Below are positions 34,935 to 42,217 of a stretch of DNA of 64,000 nt, piece after piece. A model generated the notes under the pieces. It was not told where the DNA came from, made no database searches, and saw only the letters and a program-made list of their open reading frames with translations. Where the stretch lies: assembly GCF_002156385.1 (NCBI RefSeq), contig NZ_MVJM01000001.1, positions 329,573-393,572 on the forward strand, in the 5' to 3' direction. Within the stretch, counting starts at the first letter, position 1. Each line of letters starts with the position of its first letter. The DNA comes from Halalkalibacter urbisdiaboli (GTDB taxonomy: Bacteria > Bacillota > Bacilli > Bacillales > Bacillaceae_D). Both the position numbers and the translations under genes were made by a program.

Positions 34935-36075
34935 GAGGCTTCACTCCAATTGTAAGTGAAAAAATTTCGATAAATTTTGCCCAGAAACTCTTCTTTCCTT
35001 CACGTTCAGGTGCATCATAGAACAAAGGAACCTGCCCAATCGTTTGATTATCTAGAACGAATTTCACTTTTCCTACTGGTTGAGGCGGCACATAATTTTC
35101 TGCTCGCTCCTTGCTAGGAGGACGATATAATGATATTTCTTTTTTTAGCATTTCTTGCTCGGCTTGTGTTAAAGGATATTCAAAAGAATATGGTGCAAAT
35201 ACTCGATTTTCATAAAAAGGATCGTTTATTTCCTTGTACTTACCTTCTTCAATTAATGTACCAATCTCAAATGTAGCAAAAGCCCAGTTAAATAGATTCA
35301 TATGATCATGCCAATCACTCGGAGCGTTTAGTGTTACAGCAATTAAATTCATATCATCCTTTTGAGCTGTAGACACAAGCGTTCTTTTTGCTCGCTTCGT
35401 ATAGCCCGTCTTTCCACCAGTTGAATATTTATATAGTTCCGTAAGTAGACGGTTTTTGTTTTTCCAGACACGGACTTGCTCTCCTTCAACCCGATGAGTT
35501 TTCGTTGAAGCGATTTTCTGATATGTCTCATTTTTCATTGCGTACTGCGTTAACAATGCCATATCATATGCTGATGAATAATGATTTTCATGATCATCTA
35601 GCCCATGTGGATTTTGAAACATCGTTTTACTCATTCCAAGCTCTTGTGCCTTTTCATTCATCATAAAAACAAAGCCTTCTAAACTTCCACCGACATGCTC
35701 AGCAATCGCCACTGCTGAATCATTTCCACTCCGGAGCATTAAACCATAAACCAAATCCTCGAGCTTGATTTTCTCATTTGCCCTCAAATAAATCGACGAA
35801 CCTTCTGTCCCTTCAGCTCTAGAGGATATTTTAACAAACTCCTCCATTTTTCCAGATTCAATTGCTAGAATTGCCGTCATAATTTTAGTAATGCTTGCAA
35901 TACGCAATGACTCATTCGCATTTTTTTCATATAAAACTCTGCCAGATTCCTGTTCAATAAGAACAGCTGCTTGAGCTGAAACAGAAAAATTTCGTTGTTC
36001 CGCTTGTCCTTGAATGGGCAAAGATGTGCAGAACAGTAGTAATCCAAGTAGTATTAGTAAACATTTTCTTATCAT
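34924..36075 (-). CDS. dacB: D-alanyl-D-alanine carboxypeptidase DacB (PBP5*)
   Basis: This sporulation-specific low-molecular-mass penicillin-binding protein controls cross-linking of cortex peptidoglycan. It has 383 residues from ATG 36075 (the TTG at 36096 is in frame but poorly placed). A signal peptide covers about residues 1-26, followed by the active-site motifs SITK (Ser nucleophile), SGN (about 117-119) and KTGYT. The C-terminal beta domain (PBP5_C) and a short terminal amphipathic segment end the protein. It is the first gene of the dacB-spmA-spmB operon. The promoter region lies under the start of the divergent DUF421 gene and would be sigma-E dependent by analogy. Confidence 0.93.
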   Translation of the reverse strand: MIRKCLLILLGLLLFCTSLPIQGQAEQRNFSVSAQAAVLIEQESGRVLYEKNANESLRIASITKIMTAILAIESGKMEEFVKISSRAEGTEGSSIYLRANEKIKLEDLVYGLMLRSGNDSAVAIAEHVGGSLEGFVFMMNEKAQELGMSKTMFQNPHGLDDHENHYSSAYDMALLTQYAMKNETYQKIASTKTHRVEGEQVRVWKNKNRLLTELYKYSTGGKTGYTKRAKRTLVSTAQKDDMNLIAVTLNAPSDWHDHMNLFNWAFATFEIGTLIEEGKYKEINDPFYENRVFAPYSFEYPLTQAEQEMLKKEISLYRPPSKERAENYVPPQPVGKVKFVLDNQTIGQVPLFYDAPEREGKKSFWAKFIEIFSLTIGVKPLDK

Positions 36076-36230
36076 GCCATATCCCCATCCTGTCAAATTT
36101 GTCTTGTCCTCGAAAGCTTGGTCTCTTTATAGCCAAGTCTATGCGGGACAACCAAAGTTATGACGTTTATCTATTTAAATTCAAGGAAATAATGAGAAAC
36201 AGTATTATTGGATATGAAGGAGCATATAGG

Positions 36231-36947
36231 ATGGCAGTTATGGATTTCATCAGTATTCTAGCTAGAATAATCACGCTTTTCCCACTATTATTAGTAGTAA
36301 CCCTTTTTATGGGAAGAAGATCAATAGGTGAGGTTCCTATCTTTGATTTTCTCGTTATTGTTACACTTGCTTCGATAGTAGGAGCAGATATAGCAGATCC
36401 TAATGTAAATAATATTTATACTGCATTCACCGTTATGGGAATTGGGATTTTTCAAAAATTCTTTTCGAAACTCGTCATTAAACATCGTACATTCGGAAAG
36501 TTAGTGACCTTTGGGCCAACTATCGTTGTTAAGGACGGTAAGCTGCTAGTAAAAAACGCAAAAGCCATTCGTTATTCCATAGATAACATTCTGCAAATGC
36601 TTAGACAAAATAATGTTTTTGATATTAACGATGTACAATTAGCAATCATTGAGGCAAACGGAACATTAAGCGTTCAGAAAAAACCTGAAAAGTCATCTCC
36701 GACAAATGAGGACCTTAACGTTGTAAAACAAAGCCAGTCCATTTCATATCCGATTATTATTGAAGGGATTATCCAAGAGGAGATTCTAAATGATTTTGGG
36801 TTAACGGAGGAAACCCTTCGTCAACGTCTAGAAAACGAAGGGTATATCCGCCTAAAAGATGTATTTCTTTGTACGATAAATGAGAAGCAAGAGTTACAGT
36901 TCAATTTTTCTTATTTAAAAAACCCATTGAAAGAAATCCGGCATTAG
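36231..36947 (+). CDS. DUF421 (YetF-like) membrane protein
   Basis: This is a YetF-family protein of 238 residues: three N-terminal membrane helices (about 8-85; RIITLFPLLLVVTLFMGRRS, IFDFLVIVTLASIVGADIAD) followed by two cytosolic repeats of the YetF/YDFR type (INDVQLAIIEANGTLSVQKK, YPIIIEGIIQEEIL, IRLKDVFLCTI). Start ATG 36231 is favoured because GAAGGAG lies upstream and the membrane helix begins there; the long open frame from 36024 lacks support and overlaps dacB. The gene is divergent from dacB and convergent with the 2Duf-type gene, whose stop codon is one base away. In spores, DUF421 proteins are linked to inner-membrane properties and heat resistance. Confidence 0.85.
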   Translation: MAVMDFISILARIITLFPLLLVVTLFMGRRSIGEVPIFDFLVIVTLASIVGADIADPNVNNIYTAFTVMGIGIFQKFFSKLVIKHRTFGKLVTFGPTIVVKDGKLLVKNAKAIRYSIDNILQMLRQNNVFDINDVQLAIIEANGTLSVQKKPEKSSPTNEDLNVVKQSQSISYPIIIEGIIQEEILNDFGLTEETLRQRLENEGYIRLKDVFLCTINEKQELQFNFSYLKNPLKEIRH

Positions 36948-36948
36948 A

Positions 36949-37809
36949 TTACGTATCTAAATAAGGTTGAACAGATTCAAGCACCTCTTGCATTTGTTCT
37001 GCACACCATTTGTAACTTTGCTTTGCTTGTTCATTTTCTGTATCAAGAACAAATTGCTCTAAATCAGCCTGTACCTTTTTTAAGTTTGCTTTTAATTGTG
37101 GCAACTGAGTCGGTTGTGGGACTTGAATCATGTCATCAAATAAATCGACGGTAAGTTGCCCATCATCATCTACTTGAGCTAAGTAAACATTTTCAACGGC
37201 AATGTCGTTTTTAGCAAGCTCCGTTTCAAGCCAATTGCGACTTAACCCTCTAGTCGCTAACGGTTCATCTAATATTTCCCCATCCATCATGACCGTTTCT
37301 GGCTCCTTAATAGGTGCAACTGTTTTCCCTAATAGTTTTGCCGTAATCGGTTGCTTGTCCTTCTTCAATAAAACATTAAGTTCACCGTTACCTTCCAGTA
37401 CAGCAAATTCTACATCGGCAATTTGAAACGCGCCCTTCGTTCGAAGTTTTCTAAGCAATTCATCACCAGAAACCTTTTGTTTCTTTAAGTTGTCTTCTAA
37501 TATTTTACCATCCTTCAGTAAAGGAATTCCTTTACCAAACACGATTGACCTGAATGCATTATTTTTTATGCTAACCCAACCGATTAGATAAAAGGCTGTA
37601 ATCCAAACAGCAAAAGCCACTAGTAATAATCCGATTGGAATACTCAGCTGAATTGAGCCTACTGCCACGATAACCGCTAGACCTGTCATCAACCCATACT
37701 CCAGATATGAGGTTTCCCCAATTGGCTTTCTAACTAAGCCTCGTGCAAAAAAACCTAATAAAACAATACCAATCAAACTACGTAATGCTATCTCAAGCCA
37801 ACCAGGCAT
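36949..37809 (-). CDS. 2Duf-type protein: DUF421 fused to DUF1657
   Basis: This 286-residue protein has three N-terminal membrane helices (about 8-80), a cytosolic DUF421/YetF part (about 85-220; VEFAVLEGNGELNVLLKKDKQ, VENVYLAQVDDDG) and, fused at its end (about 230-285), a helical DUF1657-like domain (LPQLKANLKKVQADLEQFVLD, SYKWCAEQMQEVLESVQPYL). This layout equals that of 2Duf, a spore inner-membrane protein encoded in the spoVA2mob operon and reported to increase heat and chemical resistance of spores. It is the last gene of the operon, 17 bp after a DUF1657 gene. No terminator is visible before the convergent DUF421 gene. Start ATG 37809 with GGAGGGAG. Confidence 0.88.
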   Translation of the reverse strand: MPGWLEIALRSLIGIVLLGFFARGLVRKPIGETSYLEYGLMTGLAVIVAVGSIQLSIPIGLLLVAFAVWITAFYLIGWVSIKNNAFRSIVFGKGIPLLKDGKILEDNLKKQKVSGDELLRKLRTKGAFQIADVEFAVLEGNGELNVLLKKDKQPITAKLLGKTVAPIKEPETVMMDGEILDEPLATRGLSRNWLETELAKNDIAVENVYLAQVDDDGQLTVDLFDDMIQVPQPTQLPQLKANLKKVQADLEQFVLDTENEQAKQSYKWCAEQMQEVLESVQPYLDT

Positions 37810-37826
37810 GGGAAGCTCCCTCCTTT

Positions 37827-38033
37827 CTAATTACCTTTATATTGCGGCTCTTCACTTTCTATAAACGCAACACGCTTTTCCATTTCTCCAATTACTGTTC
37901 TTGTTTTTAAGGAGGCTTGGTGGTAACAATTTTGTGTTTCATGCTCTTTGGCTTGAAGAGCAAGTGTTGATAAAGTCGCCTCAATTCCCTTTAAAGTTAC
38001 TAGTGCTCCTTTTACTTGTGAAGCAACGGTCAT
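37827..38033 (-). CDS. DUF1657 small protein (second copy)
   Basis: This 68-residue helical protein starts MTVASQVKGALVTLKG and ends EEPQYKGN. It shares its ends (MTV..KVK-like and EEPQYK) with the DUF1657 protein at 40539 and resembles the C-terminal domain of the neighbouring 2Duf-type gene. There is no signal peptide or membrane helix. It stands between spoVAE and the 2Duf gene in the same position as in spoVA2mob operons. AAGGAGG lies seven bases upstream of ATG 38033. The function is unknown; the domain probably forms a helical hairpin that oligomerises. Confidence 0.85.
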   Translation of the reverse strand: MTVASQVKGALVTLKGIEATLSTLALQAKEHETQNCYHQASLKTRTVIGEMEKRVAFIESEEPQYKGN

Positions 38034-38045
38034 TGTTTTTCCTCC

Positions 38046-38396
38046 TTATCCTTTTGGTTTAAAAACGAGTGAAGCTAAAAAGCCGAAAATGATCGCGGCC
38101 GAAATCCCTGCACTTGTCACTTCAAAAATCCCAGTGACTACACCTATTAATCCATTCTGTTCAGCTTCTGCCATCGCTCCGTGCACAAGTGAGTTTCCAA
38201 AGCTTGTAATTGGCACGGTAGCACCCGCACCAGCAAAATCAATAAGTGGTTCATATAAACCTAAGCCATCCAGTATCGCTCCACCAACGACAAGTGTACT
38301 TAATGTATGTGCTGGTGTTAACTTCCAAACATCCATCATTAATTGACCAATCACACAAAAAAGTCCACCAACAATAAACGCCCATAAAAACGTCAC
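38046..38396 (-). CDS. spoVAE: SpoVAE-type (SpoVAEb) spore membrane protein
   Basis: This small membrane protein of 116 residues belongs to the SpoVAC/SpoVAE family. It has about three to four helices ([57 protein letters not shown]...[15 protein letters not shown]). In the SpoVA complex it forms, with SpoVAC and SpoVAD, the channel for dipicolinic acid uptake in sporulation and release in germination. The start is GTG 38396, which overlaps the SpoVAD stop as GTGA. It is followed after 12 bp by DUF1657. Confidence 0.92.
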   Translation of the reverse strand: MTFLWAFIVGGLFCVIGQLMMDVWKLTPAHTLSTLVVGGAILDGLGLYEPLIDFAGAGATVPITSFGNSLVHGAMAEAEQNGLIGVVTGIFEVTSAGISAAIIFGFLASLVFKPKG

Positions 38397-39409
38397 ACCA
38401 CTTCACCTCCAGCTTCAATTGAAACCGCATGAGCAATACAGGGAATTGTTTCTTGTTGCTGCTGAGTAAGCGGTGATAAAAGCGCTCCTGTAGCAACAAC
38501 TAACATCCGTTTGATTTCACCGCGTTTCATCCGATTTAATAGATGACCATATGCCACAACAGCTGAGCATCCAGCACCACTTCCACCAGCAAGCACCGGT
38601 TGATCCTCACGATAAATCATCACTCCACAATCGTGAAACTGGTCTCTTGAAAGCGAAATCCCTTCGTTATCAAGAATTTCTCGAGCGATTGGTAAACCGA
38701 CTTTTCCTAAATCACCTGTAACGACTAAGTCATAATAATCACTCGGAAGATCTAAATCGCGAAAATGGGCTTGGATCGTATCAGCAGCTGCAGGCGCCAT
38801 TGCACCACCCATATTAAAGGGATCACTCATTCCCATATCAACAACTTTACCAATTGTTGCGGACGTGATGACAGGACCAGATCCTTCTTGTGATAATAGA
38901 GCAGCCCCTGCTCCAGTGACTGTCCATTGAGCCGTAGGTGGCTTTTGTCCACCATATTCTGTCGGATACCGAAATTGCTTTTCTGTCGCTGTGTTATGAC
39001 TTGAAGCTGCGGCAAGGACGTGTCTAGCTCCACGTGCATTAATTAAAAATGCACCTAATGCAAGGCCTTCCATCGATGTTGAGCACGCACCAAACATCCC
39101 AAGATAAGGAATCGCTAATGTTCGTGATGCGAAGCTAGACGGTGTTATTTGGTTGATTAAATCTCCTGCAAGCATAAATTGTATATCACCATTTTGCAGC
39201 TTAGCTTTTTCGATTGCTCGTGTTGCCGACTCTTCAATCAAGACTTTTTGTGCTTTTTCATAGGAGTCTTGCTTTAACCATAAATCTTCATGAAGAATAT
39301 CGAAATCATTAGCAAGTAAACCGTTTGCTTCAAAGGGGCCGCCCACAGTACCAGTCGATGTAATAACTGGTTTATTATCAAATACCCAAGATTGATGTCC
39401 TTGTAGCAT
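38393..39409 (-). CDS. spoVAD: SpoVAD, dipicolinic acid binding protein
   Basis: This thiolase/ketoacyl-synthase-fold protein binds Ca-dipicolinate in the SpoVA complex. It has 338 residues from ATG 39409, the usual SpoVAD length; the ATG at 39424 in front has no ribosome site, while GGGGGG ACTGTA precedes 39409. Typical motifs: [18 protein letters not shown] with the Cys in the thiolase position, [44 protein letters not shown] and [17 protein letters not shown]. The start overlaps the SpoVAC stop (TAATG) and the end overlaps SpoVAE (GTGA), so the three genes are translationally coupled. Confidence 0.95.
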   Translation of the reverse strand: MLQGHQSWVFDNKPVITSTGTVGGPFEANGLLANDFDILHEDLWLKQDSYEKAQKVLIEESATRAIEKAKLQNGDIQFMLAGDLINQITPSSFASRTLAIPYLGMFGACSTSMEGLALGAFLINARGARHVLAAASSHNTATEKQFRYPTEYGGQKPPTAQWTVTGAGAALLSQEGSGPVITSATIGKVVDMGMSDPFNMGGAMAPAAADTIQAHFRDLDLPSDYYDLVVTGDLGKVGLPIAREILDNEGISLSRDQFHDCGVMIYREDQPVLAGGSGAGCSAVVAYGHLLNRMKRGEIKRMLVVATGALLSPLTQQQQETIPCIAHAVSIEAGGEVV

Positions 39410-39888
39410 TACAGTCCCCCCCATTGAATTAATATCGTTTTTATTAGTGCAATAATAAAAGCGGCAACGGTTCCAAAGACAATAACTGAACCTGCTAATT
39501 TAAAAATGTTACCGCCAACACCAAGTACATAGCCTTCAGTACGATGTTCAATTGCAGCTGAGCTAACTGCATTTGCAAACCCCGTAACAGGAACAGCAGT
39601 CCCCCCACCTGCAAATTGTGCAAACCGATCATATACTCCAAAACCAGTTAATAAAACCGAGATAAAAATTAAGGTTGCCACTGTTGGGTCTCCCGCCGAT
39701 CTTTCAGTAAAGTCAAAAAAAGTATAATAAAACATATGCAACGCCTGTCCAAATGTACAAATGAGCCCACCGATAATGAATGCGCGAATACAATTTTGCA
39801 GAACTGGGCGCTTCATTTCGTATTTATCTTCGATTTTGTGATAAGACTGCTGAGTCGGTGTCAAATTTTTCTTCTTATTTGATGACAT
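39409..39888 (-). CDS. spoVAC: SpoVAC mechanosensitive DPA channel
   Basis: This spore inner-membrane protein of 159 residues is shown in B. subtilis to behave as a mechanosensitive channel for dipicolinate release. It has a hydrophilic N-terminus (residues 1-30; NLTPTQQSYHKI) and about four to five helices: RAFIIGGLICTFGQALHMFY, TLIFISVLLTGFGVYDRFAQFAGGGTAVPVTGFANAV and VIVFGTVAAFIIALI. The GxGxxVPVTGF part is shared with SpoVAE ([11 protein letters not shown]). It is the third gene of the spoVA-type operon, 14 bp after the YhcN-like lipoprotein. Start ATG 39888 with AGGAGGTGACACC. Confidence 0.94.
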   Translation of the reverse strand: MSSNKKKNLTPTQQSYHKIEDKYEMKRPVLQNCIRAFIIGGLICTFGQALHMFYYTFFDFTERSAGDPTVATLIFISVLLTGFGVYDRFAQFAGGGTAVPVTGFANAVSSAAIEHRTEGYVLGVGGNIFKLAGSVIVFGTVAAFIIALIKTILIQWGGL

Positions 39889-39901
39889 GGTGTCACCTCC
39901 T

Positions 39902-40339
39902 TTACCCTTTCATGTCATCTTCTAATTTTTTTACTTTTTCCTTAAGCTGCTTTTCTGTCAATTTATTTTCCTTTAATTGTTTCTCAAGCTTTTCCAGCTC
40001 CATATAAATTTTACGGTCAGTTGACACATGAACATTAGCATCAGGGTATCGTTTTTTTATATGATCGTGACCTTCTTTCCGAATACCTTTTAAATGAAAT
40101 CTGTCAAATTGCTTTACACGAGGTGCTATGTAGATATCATCATCAAGCTCTACACCCTTTACTTCTAGAACCTCGTCCATTGATAATACGATTTGTTTTG
40201 CTTCATCTGCCTTGTTTTGAGAAACCTCAGGCTTTTCACCTAACATTAAAGGACGAACCTCTTCACTTTGTCCCGTTACACCTTGACAACCCGCTAGGAG
40301 AGTTAACAGACATAAAAACCTAATTAACATTTTTGACAT
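39902..40339 (-). CDS. YhcN/YlaJ-family sporulation lipoprotein
   Basis: This 145-residue lipoprotein has a signal peptide with lipobox LLAGC (about residue 18). The central part (IVLSMDEVLEVKGVELDDDIYIAPRVKQFDRF, KKRYPDANVHVSTDRKIYMELEKLEKQL) is the YhcN/YlaJ domain, a BON-like fold. A lysine-rich coiled-coil tail (about 115-145) ends the protein. YhcN is a spore inner-membrane lipoprotein in B. subtilis. Here it is the first gene of the coupled set yhcN-spoVAC-spoVAD-spoVAE, matching its position in spoVA2mob. A terminator separates it from the upstream DUF1657 gene. Start ATG 40339 or the ATG three codons later. Confidence 0.87.
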   Translation of the reverse strand: MSKMLIRFLCLLTLLAGCQGVTGQSEEVRPLMLGEKPEVSQNKADEAKQIVLSMDEVLEVKGVELDDDIYIAPRVKQFDRFHLKGIRKEGHDHIKKRYPDANVHVSTDRKIYMELEKLEKQLKENKLTEKQLKEKVKKLEDDMKG

Positions 40340-40487
40340 TTATTGTCACCCACTTTTTGATTTATTACCATTAGATAGAAAATTACTTAGCAAATAAAAA
40401 CACTCAATTCTAGATTGAAAATATTAAGAAGAAAATATGTAGTAAATTTTTGTAAAAAAGGTTGGGGATTACTGAGGTTTTCACTAT

Positions 40488-40523
40488 TTTTTAAAAACCT
40501 TACGATGAAGATTCATCGTAAGG
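40488..40523 (-). terminator. Terminator after the first DUF1657 gene
   Basis: CCTTACGATGA and TCATCGTAAGG form a perfect 11-bp stem with a 4-nt loop (40498-40523), followed on the minus strand by TTTTTAAAAAATAG. It splits the DUF1657 gene from the yhcN-spoVA genes, either stopping transcription or reducing it. Confidence 0.82.
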
Positions 40524-40538
40524 CGGAATAGTCACAGA

Positions 40539-40745
40539 CTAAGATTGCTTATATTGAGGTTCTTCTTGCTCAATTTGTTGCAAGCGTGGCTCTAATTGAT
40601 CAACAATTGCCTGTGCTTGTTGAGCTGTTTGTTGAAATAATTGCTTTGCTTGCTGATTGTCTGTTTCTAGGCCAAATGTTTCAAGGCTTGCTTGCGCACT
40701 TTTTAACCCAGCAATTGTTTGTTTTACTTTGTTTACTACTGTCAT
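40539..40745 (-). CDS. DUF1657 small protein (first copy)
   Basis: This 68-residue helical, glutamine-rich protein (MTVVNKVKQTIAGLKSAQASL ... EEPQYKQS) is a paralogue of the protein at 37827. It has no signal or membrane segment. A leading DUF1657 gene is the first member of spoVA2mob operons. Here it is followed by its own terminator. The ribosome site is TAGGGGGA before ATG 40745. The 140-bp region up to the divergent gene at 40886 should hold the sporulation promoter, but I cannot point to clear sigma-G boxes. Confidence 0.85.
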   Translation of the reverse strand: MTVVNKVKQTIAGLKSAQASLETFGLETDNQQAKQLFQQTAQQAQAIVDQLEPRLQQIEQEEPQYKQS

Positions 40746-40885
40746 TGCGAAATCCCCCTAAGTTGTTGTAAGAGCAAGCTCTTCACCAATATGATGGCTT
40801 AAAAACCCGAATTTATTTATCAAATTTCTGTAAAAGTTAATTCCACTTTTTAGTCATGTTATACTAAATCTAAGGGAGGTGTTGT

Positions 40886-41416
40886 ATGTTTATTGTTTTG
40901 AGTATTTTAGTTTGTCTGACTTTTCTTGGCTTACTATCTATGCTTATACTCTTGAAGCGTCAACAGTACACTCTCCAGCTTCTACATGCCCTAAAACAAG
41001 AAATAGAAACGTTAAAAATGAATCCGTCCTCATTATCAATCGAGCATGAAGCACTATTAAACGAATCACGAAGCCATCTTTTACTATTGGCATATAGAGT
41101 GCGTGATGCGGTTTATAAGCAACAATCGACTATTCATGCCCGACTCATCGAAGAAGCACCTACGTCCCATGGGTATTCAGACAAGGAATTAGCTAAATTA
41201 TTTCCCCCTCAAGCCGTCTTGGCAACCCAACAATTTTGGCACCTTTATAACGAGTATCTCTCGCACCATTGGCTTGATTCAAAAAAACATGTAAAAACCA
41301 TTTTTAGTGGCAGGAAGGAAGACCACACATCAGAATTAGGACAAATGCATATTGCTTCTAATCGACTTATTACAAAGTTGGATCATCTATTGGAAAAGAT
41401 GAAGTCAGCTCCTTAA
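40886..41416 (+). CDS. Membrane-anchored hypothetical protein, coiled coil
   Basis: I do not recognise this family. It is a 176-residue protein with one N-terminal membrane helix (about residues 2-23; FIVLSILVCLTFLGLLSMLIL), then a helical region (about 25-70) likely to form a coiled coil, and a soluble helical C-terminal part rich in His/Leu. It is divergent from the DUF1657 gene that starts the spoVA-type operon and is followed by a strong terminator. Start ATG 40886 with AAGGGAGGTG seven bases upstream. Because the flanking genes on both sides concern the spore membrane, a sporulation role is plausible, but nothing in the protein shows it. Confidence 0.65.
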   Translation: MFIVLSILVCLTFLGLLSMLILLKRQQYTLQLLHALKQEIETLKMNPSSLSIEHEALLNESRSHLLLLAYRVRDAVYKQQSTIHARLIEEAPTSHGYSDKELAKLFPPQAVLATQQFWHLYNEYLSHHWLDSKKHVKTIFSGRKEDHTSELGQMHIASNRLITKLDHLLEKMKSAP

Positions 41417-41440
41417 AGAGGGCTGACTTTTTCATTTTCT
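41402..41440 (+). terminator. Terminator of the 176-residue hypothetical gene
   Basis: AAGTCAGC and GCTGACTT form a stem around TCCTTAAAGAGG, followed by TTTCATTTT. It overlaps the last codons of the gene. Confidence 0.8.
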
Positions 41441-41517
41441 TAACAAATTCCACTCATAATTACCTACCTTTTTGCCAAAAATAAAAAACTATCGAGACTA
41501 CAAAAGGGGCATTCACT

Positions 41518-42204
41518 GTGAATACTAACTTTTTAGCATTAACGACAGAGCTTTTTGTAGGATTTGTAGCACTCCTTTTCCTTACGAAGATGCTCGGAAA
41601 AAATCAAATTACACAACTAACTCCCTTTGATTTCATCTCTGCCATTGTACTCGGGGAACTTGTAGGGAATGCTATATATGATAAAGATATCGGACTTCCT
41701 TATATCCTTTATGCAGTATTTTTGTGGGGAACATTAATCTATTCCGTTCAAAAATTAACGCAAAAGTTTAGAGGCATTAGACCTCTTTTAGAAGGACAGC
41801 CAGCTCTCGTTATTGCAAAAGGGAAAATTCAGTATGAAATTTTAAAGAAGAATAAACTCGATTTAAATCAATTACAACATCTATTACGCGAAAAGGATAT
41901 TTTTTCCATCCGTGAAGTTGAATATGGGATTTTAGAAACAAACGGATCAGTTAGTGTCTTAAAAAAGAAACTATATGATACACCAAATAACCAAGATTTA
42001 AATATCCCGCCTAGCAATGTTGCCCTTCCGATTATGCTAATTCTAGATGGCGAGGTAATAAAAGAGGGCTTACAGTTTCTTAACAAAAACGAGGATTGGT
42101 TAAAAGAAGAATTAATAAAAAGAGGGATTCCTGGTATATCTGCTGTCCTTTATGCGGAGTGGTTAGAGGGACAAGAATTAGAAATTCAACCATACTCAAG
42201 TTAA
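41518..42204 (+). CDS. DUF421 (YetF-like) membrane protein
   Basis: This 228-residue protein has three N-terminal membrane helices (about 9-80; ELFVGFVALLFLTKMLGKNQITQLTPFDFISAIVLGELVGNAIYD, ILYAVFLWGTLIY) and the cytosolic YetF repeats (REVEYGILETNGSVSVLKKK; LPIMLILDGEVIKEGL; ISAVLYAEW). It is closer in its first helices to canonical YetF (KMLGKNQI...PFDFI) than the 36231 copy. The start is GTG 41518 with AAAGGGG eight bases before. It is followed after 13 bp by the phosphodiesterase lipoprotein gene, so the two form an operon. It is the third DUF421 domain within 6 kb, counting the 2Duf fusion. Confidence 0.87.
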   Translation: MNTNFLALTTELFVGFVALLFLTKMLGKNQITQLTPFDFISAIVLGELVGNAIYDKDIGLPYILYAVFLWGTLIYSVQKLTQKFRGIRPLLEGQPALVIAKGKIQYEILKKNKLDLNQLQHLLREKDIFSIREVEYGILETNGSVSVLKKKLYDTPNNQDLNIPPSNVALPIMLILDGEVIKEGLQFLNKNEDWLKEELIKRGIPGISAVLYAEWLEGQELEIQPYSS

Positions 42205-42217
42205 GGGGTGTTCTCTT

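Noticed and set aside
36024..36230. N-terminal extension of the DUF421 gene starting at 36024
   Set aside because: It overlaps the dacB start, lacks a ribosome site and has no similarity to YetF proteins; ATG 36231 fits.
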